A stretch of DNA of 64,000 bases, taken from Phocoena phocoena (Eukaryota; Chordata; Mammalia; Artiodactyla; Phocoenidae). The notes beneath the pieces are model-generated. The model saw nothing but the letters and a program-made list of their open reading frames with translations. It was not told the origin of the DNA and did no database searches. A program made the position numbers and the translations under genes. Shown here piece after piece: positions 58,601-64,000 of the stretch. Numbering within the stretch: the stretch's first letter is position 1; each line of letters begins with the position of its first letter. The stretch covers positions 136,938,263 to 137,002,262 of the forward strand of contig NC_089221.1 of NCBI RefSeq assembly GCF_963924675.1. The letters are read 5' to 3'.

Positions 58601-59381
58601 AGTGATCTCTTGGTTATTTAGTAACGTATCGTTTAGCCTCCGTATGTTTGTGTTTTTTACGTTTTTTTCCCTGTAATTGATTTCTAATCTCATAGCGTTG
58701 TGGTCAGAAAAGATGCTTGATATGATTTCAATTTCCTTAAATTTACCAAGGCTTGATTTGTGACCCAAGGTGTGATCTATCCTGGAGAATGTCCCTTGCA
58801 CACTTGAGAAGAAAGTGTAATCTGCTGGTTTTGGATAGAATGTCCTATAAATATCAATTAAATCTATCTGGTCTATTGTGTCATTTAAAGCTTCTGTTTC
58901 CTTATTAATTTTCTGTGTGAACGATCTGTCCACTGGTGTAAGTGAGATGTTAAAATTCCCCACTATTATCATGTTACTGTCAGTTTCCTCTTTTATAGCT
59001 GTTAGCAGTTGCCTTATGTATTGAGGTGCTCCTATGTTGGGTGCATATGTATTTATAATTGTCTTCTTGGATTGATCCCTTGATCATTATGTAATGTCCT
59101 TCCTTGTCTCTTGTAACCTTCTTTATTTCAAAGTCTATTTTAGTTGATATGAGTATTGCTACTCCAGCTTTCTTGTGATTTTCATTTGCATGGAATATCT
59201 TTTTCCATCCCCTCACTTTCAGTCTGTATGTGTCCCTAGGTCTGAAGTGGGTCTCTTGTAGACAGCATATATATGGGTCTTGTTTTTGTATCCATTCAGC
59301 AAGTCTGTGTCTTTTGGTTGGAGCATTTAATCCTTTAATCACCTTTAAGGTAATTATAGATATGTATGTTCCTATTACCAT
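55601..59381 (-). pseudogene. L1 ORF2 remnant (endonuclease and reverse transcriptase)
   Basis: Begins 'MVIGTYISIITLKVIKG' at 59381. The endonuclease is in two frames (59381-58980, then 58972-58295 with 'IFSDHNAMRLEI' retained). The reverse transcriptase at 57848-57333 has '[13 protein letters not shown]', and 57305-57099 has '[15 protein letters not shown]' in another frame. A long C-terminal frame of 289 codons (56820-55951) and a 125-codon frame (55978-55601, '[13 protein letters not shown]') complete it. Stops and shifts separate these parts, so no active enzyme is encoded. Confidence 0.9.
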
Positions 59382-59440
59382 TTTCTTAATTGTTTTGGGT
59401 TTGTTTTTGTAGGTCCTTTTCTTCTCTTGTGTTTCCCACT

Positions 59441-60333
59441 TAGAGAAGTTCCTTTAGCATTTGTTGTAGAGCTGGTTTGGTTGTGCTGAATTCTCTTAGC
59501 TTTTGCTTGTCTGTAAAGCTTTTGTTTTCAAAATTGAATCTGAATGAGATCCTGCCGGGTAGAGTAAACTTAGTTGTAGGTTCTTCCCTTTCATCACTTT
59601 AATATGTCATGCCACTCCCTTCTGTCTTGTAGAGTTTCTGCTGAGAAATCAGCTGTAACCTTATGGGTTGTATGTTATTTGTCATTTTTCCCTGGCTCCT
59701 TTCAATAATTTTTCTTTGTGTTTAATTTTTGAGAGTTTGATTACTATGTCTCGGCATGTGTCTCCTTGGGTTTATCCTGTATGGGACTCTCTGCACTTCC
59801 TGGACTTGGGTGGCCATTTCCTTACTCACGTTAGGGAAGTTTTCAACTATAATCTCTTCAGATATTTTCTCGGGTACTTTCTCTCTCTCTTCTCCTTCTG
59901 GGACCCCTATAATGTGAATGTTGTTGTGTTTAATGTTGTCCCAGAAGTCTCTTTGGCTGTCTCCATTTCTTTTTATTCCTTTTTCTTTATTCTCTTCTGC
60001 AGCATTGATTTCCAGCATTCTGTCTTCCCCGTCACTTATCTGTTCTTCTGCCTCAGTTATTCTGGTATTGATTCCTTCTATTGTAATTTTCATTTCAGTT
60101 ATTGTATTGTTCATCTCTGTTTGTTTGTTCTTTAATTCTTCTGGGTCTTTGTTAAACATTTCTTGCATCTTCTCGATTTTTGCCTCGATTTTTTTCCCGA
60201 GGTCCAGGATCATCTTCTCTATCATTATTCTGAATTCTTTTTCTGGAAGGTTGCCTATCTCCACTTCATTTAGTTGTTTTTCTGGGGTTTTATCTTGTTC
60301 CTTCATCTGGTACATAGCCTTCTGCCTTTTCAT
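59441..60333 (-). pseudogene. L1 ORF1 remnant
   Basis: Starts at an ATG at 60333 ('MKRQKAMYQMKEQDKTPE'). A heptad-rich coiled-coil region ('MFNKDPEELKNKQTEMNN') is followed by the start of the RNA-recognition domain ('NNIHIIGVPEGEERE'). The open frame of 203 codons ends by a frameshift at 59722; the C-terminal part continues in other frames to about 59441. The length to the expected stop, about 298 codons, is normal for L1 ORF1. Confidence 0.9.
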
Positions 60334-60964
60334 CTTTATCTTTCTGTGAATGTGGTTTTTGTTCCACAGGCTGCCGGAATGTAGTTGTTCTTGCTTCTGC
60401 TGTCTGCCCTCTCTAGTGATATTATCGGTGTTGGGTGAGGATGAAGTGACAGTCTGCCAATATCTGAACCATCCTTGGCAGGTTTGAGGTTTCTGTAGAG
60501 AAGTTACCTGCCCCAGGTCTGACTGCCAGCAGCTCAGGAAAATAGTGCAGTCATTCCTCCTAGCATAGAATGTACTTCAGAAGAAGATGTTTAAGGGACC
60601 GGTGGTGCCTCGCTGCCTCCCCAGAGGCAGCTGTTTAACAGTTGCCTCAGTCAGAGCGCCACCCCACGGTGGGGTATGTCGAGCCCGCCCGCAACTCTCG
60701 GATCCACTCAGCTCCCTGCAAATTTGTTTAATGTCTGGCTTAACAGAAGATAATTAGATTCTCATATTTCCGCCTGCATTCATTTTGTTGTGTGTCACAT
60801 GTCATGTGTCCTCTGGAAAACACCACTGTATACTTGTGAGAGAATGAGAATGGAAGAGGAGCAAATATCATTTAACATTATTATGAAAATAGTTTTAACA
60901 CAAACCTCTTGAAAAGATCTCAGGAACCCCCAGGGCTCCCCAGACCACAGTTTGAGAACAACTA

Positions 60965-61149
60965 CTCTAATCTCTCAACCTTTTCATGCCTTACATTGTA
61001 AGGCTTACATCCTAGGTTTCAACTGTGAGGTGCATCTGATTGACATGACAGTTCACATCCCACCTAAAAGCCTAATAATATGGCCTCAGTCTTCAGAATT
61101 ATTCTATTCACTGGTCCATAATCCCTCTGCCTTGAGGTGTCATTGAGTA
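60965..61149. other. unassigned
   Basis: Short unique-looking stretch between repeats. Confidence 0.4.
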
Positions 61150-61325
61150 TTAAAAGCTCTGTTCAAAAAGTCAGGAACTCTGGTTCTGGCACTAACTAGC
61201 TGTGTGATCTTGGATAGATCAGTTGTCCCCTCTAGGTCTTCGTTATTCGCTTGCCAAATAGACACTTGTTTACTTTATAAGATGGCTTAAAGATTAAATT
61301 GAATAGTAGGCATGAAAATGCTTTT
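61150..61325 (+). repeat. MIR SINE
   Basis: 'aggaactctggttctggcac', 'tagctgtgtgatcttggata' and 'aaagattaaattgaatagta' follow the MIR order. Confidence 0.75.
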
Positions 61326-61374
61326 AACACATCCATGTAATAGGATATTATACTATTATGTAAAATGATTTTAT

Positions 61375-61880
61375 TATTTAGGATGCTTTGGGTTGCCAGT
61401 AATAGATAACATGACTCAAAGAAGCTTAAATTTATTGACTTAACTGCAAAGTATAGAGGTGGCATGATCCTCAGGCATGGTTTGATCCACAGGATCCTGA
61501 TGGAGTCCAGGCTCTGATTCATGTTTTCTACTATACTCTCCACTCTGCTCTATATAGCTTCAGTCTCAGCTAGTTCCCCTTCCTGTTAGTAACAATGACC
61601 ACTGGACTTCTAATCCCACCTTATGCCATACTACCTGAGGTGAGAGATAGAATTAATTCCAGAGGCTTCCATGAAAGAGAGAGGAACTTTCTAACCTAGC
61701 AGTCCTTAGCAAATGTCTCTTCTTTGATCCAAACTGGGTCAGGTGCCCATCCTTTAACTAATCTCCAAGGTCTGGATAATAAGATAAGCTGATTGGCTCA
61801 ATCTAATCAAAGTTTACTCTGGAGCTAGGGGTAGAATGACGTATCCAAACCACATGGCTTAGAAATTCTGCATTCTGTTA
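61375..61880. repeat. ancient interspersed repeat, family undetermined
   Basis: 'tttgggttgccagtaataga', 'ctcaaagaagcttaaattta', 'atccaaactgggtcaggtgc' and 'agctgattggctcaatctaa' belong to an old family that may be the same as the repeat at 23540-24440. I cannot name it. Confidence 0.45.
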
Positions 61881-62041
61881 AGAAATGAGAAGGCAGCAAT
61901 AGCTCTTTGGAAGGTAATCAAATGAATGTCCAATACGACATCACGGATCTGATTCACTGACCAAGGAAAATGATCACAACATACTGACAGTAAAAATTAG
62001 GTTAAAAAGAGTATGTCACCTAAGATACCCATCTTACAAAA

Positions 62042-62067
62042 TGTGTGTGTGTGTGTGTGTGTGTGTA
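62042..62067 (+). repeat. (TG)n microsatellite
   Basis: About 13 uninterrupted TG units. Confidence 0.95.
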
Positions 62068-64000
62068 TAAAATTCACTTAGTTGAAATGACTGCAGGATG
62101 GCATTATGGGTAACTACGCACTCTTGTTTGTTCATTAGTTTGTTTTTTGCTCATCTAGCTTTTATATAATACAAAGTGTTGTACTTTATGTAAATTTCAC
62201 CACAGAAACAAGTCTATTATAAAGATATGAAGCCTGGTCACTGACCATCCCATTTCCTACTCCTATTCTAGCCTTACGTTCTAGCACCCACTAGCCTTCT
62301 GTCCTAGGACCTAAGACTGACCTTGGCTACCATCTCTCATGTCTCCTAATGGAACCCTAGACAAAGGGCTGAGCTAACCTCAAGAAACTTCTCCCATCTG
62401 TGTACATTTTGCTTCAACACCCCTAAGGAATCACTAAACCAGTATCTCTTGCTCAGAATAGAAAGTAGTCTATTTTCATTCATATGCAATTCTCATTTTC
62501 AGTGGTTCTCCTCCCCTCTCCTCCCCCTCTCCCCAAGCCCTCTATCAGCTCCCATGACCTCATCATGATATTTAGAATAATAGTCTTTTCCCACAGGTCA
62601 TCAGCTTCTAAAATAAATATATTTCCATCAACGGAAGCTGCAGAGTCACCAAAATTATTATACTTCGGTTCAGAGTCACAAGCTCATTAAAGACTGATTA
62701 TTGTGCTTTTCCAAAAAGAATGGCGGCGGAAGAAACAGGATGATTCTTTATTATTTAACGAGGGAAAGGGATGCATAGGCAGATTAATGTAAAAGGCAGC
62801 CTTTAGAGGAGGTAGCTGAGAGAGCTAGCAGGTAAGAAAGTGAGGGAATACCAATCAAAAAAACCACTAAGGTCTTAATAAGTATTTCATTAGCCTCTGA
62901 ATTTTTCTGCAAGACACCAACAGCAGTGAGGCAGCTTGGGCAGAAGGAAGACTCCAGAAGCCAGGAATTCTAGATCCCATACTGCACCTTACTGCACACT
63001 TACACCATGTCTACCTCTCTGGGCCTGTGAAGTTGGGTAAAATCAGAGATGGCAAATGACTGACATCCCTCCACCGTCCCATCCTTCCTCTTCCTGGCAG
63101 CCATCACTAATCCTTTCCCAGTGAGCCCAGGTGTGCCCTGAGAATCAGCATCGTGCTTCAGGTAGCCACTCTCCATTTATCAGTGGACACATGAGGCTGT
63201 CTGTTATCCCTGGGCTAATGATTTCTAAAATACCCATAAAATTATGACACTCTGGTTTCCCTTTGCTGACCCTGTTAAGTGCTCATGTCTGGCATTTAAC
63301 AATCAGTCATACCATTGCCAACATCGTTCATAAAAACAGCTGATAGTTATTGAGTGCTTACTGTTGAGAGGAGGTTGAAACAATGGCAACACGTCTGACT
63401 TTGAATGTCAGAGGAACTGTCATGTGCAAGAGACAGTCAGTACAATCTGTGCAGCCCCAAAAGATAGGACTGGGGCCACTGAGTGCAAGTTTCAGGATGA
63501 CAAATGATGGTGTTTGCAAGGCCATGGGCTGACCCATATGAGGTTATTTCTCTGTTTCTGAAGGCATTTCAGGCAAAGTGGGCTCAGCTACTTCCTGGCG
63601 AGGCTGTAGAACATGACTCACAAGGCTAAACACCTATAAGGGCCAGGCAGGTAATGTTATCATGTGAGGCAGACATAGTGTAAGCAATGCTGGCCATGGT
63701 GAGGCCAATGGTAACCAGAGAGCACATGTCCAGTCTAACTGGGGCAGCCACCAAGGTGCTGCAAACAAATGCAGCCCTGCGATTATCTCCTCCCTGCCTC
63801 CCAGCCCTCCAGCTTCTCCTGTCTCCTTCCAAGCGAGCCTCTCTCTTTTTCCCTGCTGGGCAACTAGCAGTGTCTACCATAGAAGCATGTGTAATAAATG
63901 AGAAGGTGGTGTAAGTGGCAAGGTGCCGTGGGAACACAGAGCAGAGGGAGTTGGATGTAGCATGATGGGGTTGATGGAGACCCCCTGTCATTGGCTTTGG
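62068..64000. other. no gene recognised
   Basis: A short reverse MIR-like end ('tagttattgagtgcttactg') lies at 63343-63364. The 121-codon minus frame at 63626-63991 and the 75-codon plus frame opposite have no known domain and overlap each other. No exon or other repeat is evident. Confidence 0.4.

Larger units (their letters stand above)
55367..60715 (-). mobile_element. full-length L1, minus strand
   Basis: Complement order: 5'UTR 60715-60334, ORF1 from 60333, ORF2 from 59381, 3'UTR, A-tail (T-run from 55367). The 14 bases 'ctgcaaatttgttt' occur at 55353-55366 and 60716-60729, a perfect target-site duplication that fixes both ends and shows the insert is about 5.35 kb and not truncated. 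The 5'UTR is unlike that of the plus-strand L1 at 44.8 kb. Frames are broken, so it is inactive. Confidence 0.95.
55098..60964 (+). mobile_element. hAT-Charlie type DNA transposon split by a full-length L1
   Basis: The left part (55098-55366) starts 'caacagttctcaaacattat' and the right part (60730-60964) ends 'cacagtttgagaacaacta', imperfect inverted ends of a hAT-Charlie element. The halves join without a gap once the L1 at 55367-60715 and its duplication are removed. The flanks 'ctttcacc' and 'ctctaatc' may be a worn 8-bp target-site duplication. Non-autonomous: no transposase is visible. Confidence 0.75.

Noticed and set aside
55973..60349. Many plus-strand hydrophobic frames that look like small membrane proteins
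   Set aside because: They are antisense to a minus-strand L1. The complement of A-rich L1 coding sequence always gives Phe/Leu/Ser-rich frames.
63626..63991. A 121-codon minus-strand frame near the window end
   Set aside because: No known domain, an opposing frame overlaps it, and it runs almost to the window edge. There is not enough to support a gene.
1..64000. A prokaryote-like defence or mobile system, CRISPR array, or operon
   Set aside because: The sequence is mammalian nuclear DNA dominated by L1, MIR, L2, SINE and LTR elements. No regularly spaced direct repeats or compact gene clusters are present.

Overview
This window looks like ordinary, repeat-dense nuclear DNA from a mammal, most likely a cetacean. 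The main evidence is two copies of a tRNA-derived SINE of the CHR type carried by whales and dolphins, at 26895-27117 (minus) and 47233-47454 (plus). They sit among L1 elements whose 3' ends look cetartiodactyl, and I see no Bov-B, Bov-tA or Alu-like elements. I found no functional protein-coding gene, rRNA, tRNA, CRISPR array, operon or other prokaryote-like system. Nearly all short open frames are chance frames or remnants of transposon proteins. The window is best read as intergenic or intronic, and I could not find exons of a host gene.

Layout. 1-15 kb is mostly unassigned DNA with ancient MIR and L2 fragments, a 5'-truncated L1 (3.1-3.75 kb), an L1 tail carrying a nested hAT element (6.64-7.44 kb) and a MER5A-like element inside a MIR (5.07-5.48 kb). 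15.67-16.46 kb is a processed pseudogene of the mitochondrial ribosomal protein gene MRPL30, itself split by a later L1 tail. 17-26 kb holds MIR, L2, an MLT1-type LTR and a long L2 copy (18.4-19.26 kb). 26.8-30.86 kb is a nested complex: a MIR split by a minus-strand L1, that L1 split by a plus-strand L1, and a SINE at its tail. 32.1-35.2 kb is old L1 DNA. 37.7-38.3 kb is a Tigger DNA transposon remnant with a readable transposase N-terminus. 38.6-40.3 kb is an L1 inserted in an L2.

44.76-50.28 kb is a near full-length plus-strand L1 with broken ORF1 and ORF2 and a SINE inside ORF2. 52.1-53.0 kb is an MLT1-type LTR split by a 457-bp solo LTR with TG/CA ends. 55.37-60.72 kb is a full-length minus-strand L1 with a 14-bp target-site duplication, inserted into an older hAT element. 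The final 3 kb is mostly unassigned.

The elements do not act together. The value of the window is a readable insertion history: several target-site duplications (TSDs) can be seen directly and let nested events be ordered in time. Family names come from recognising consensus-like sequence by eye, not from a database search, and most boundaries are approximate unless a TSD is stated.
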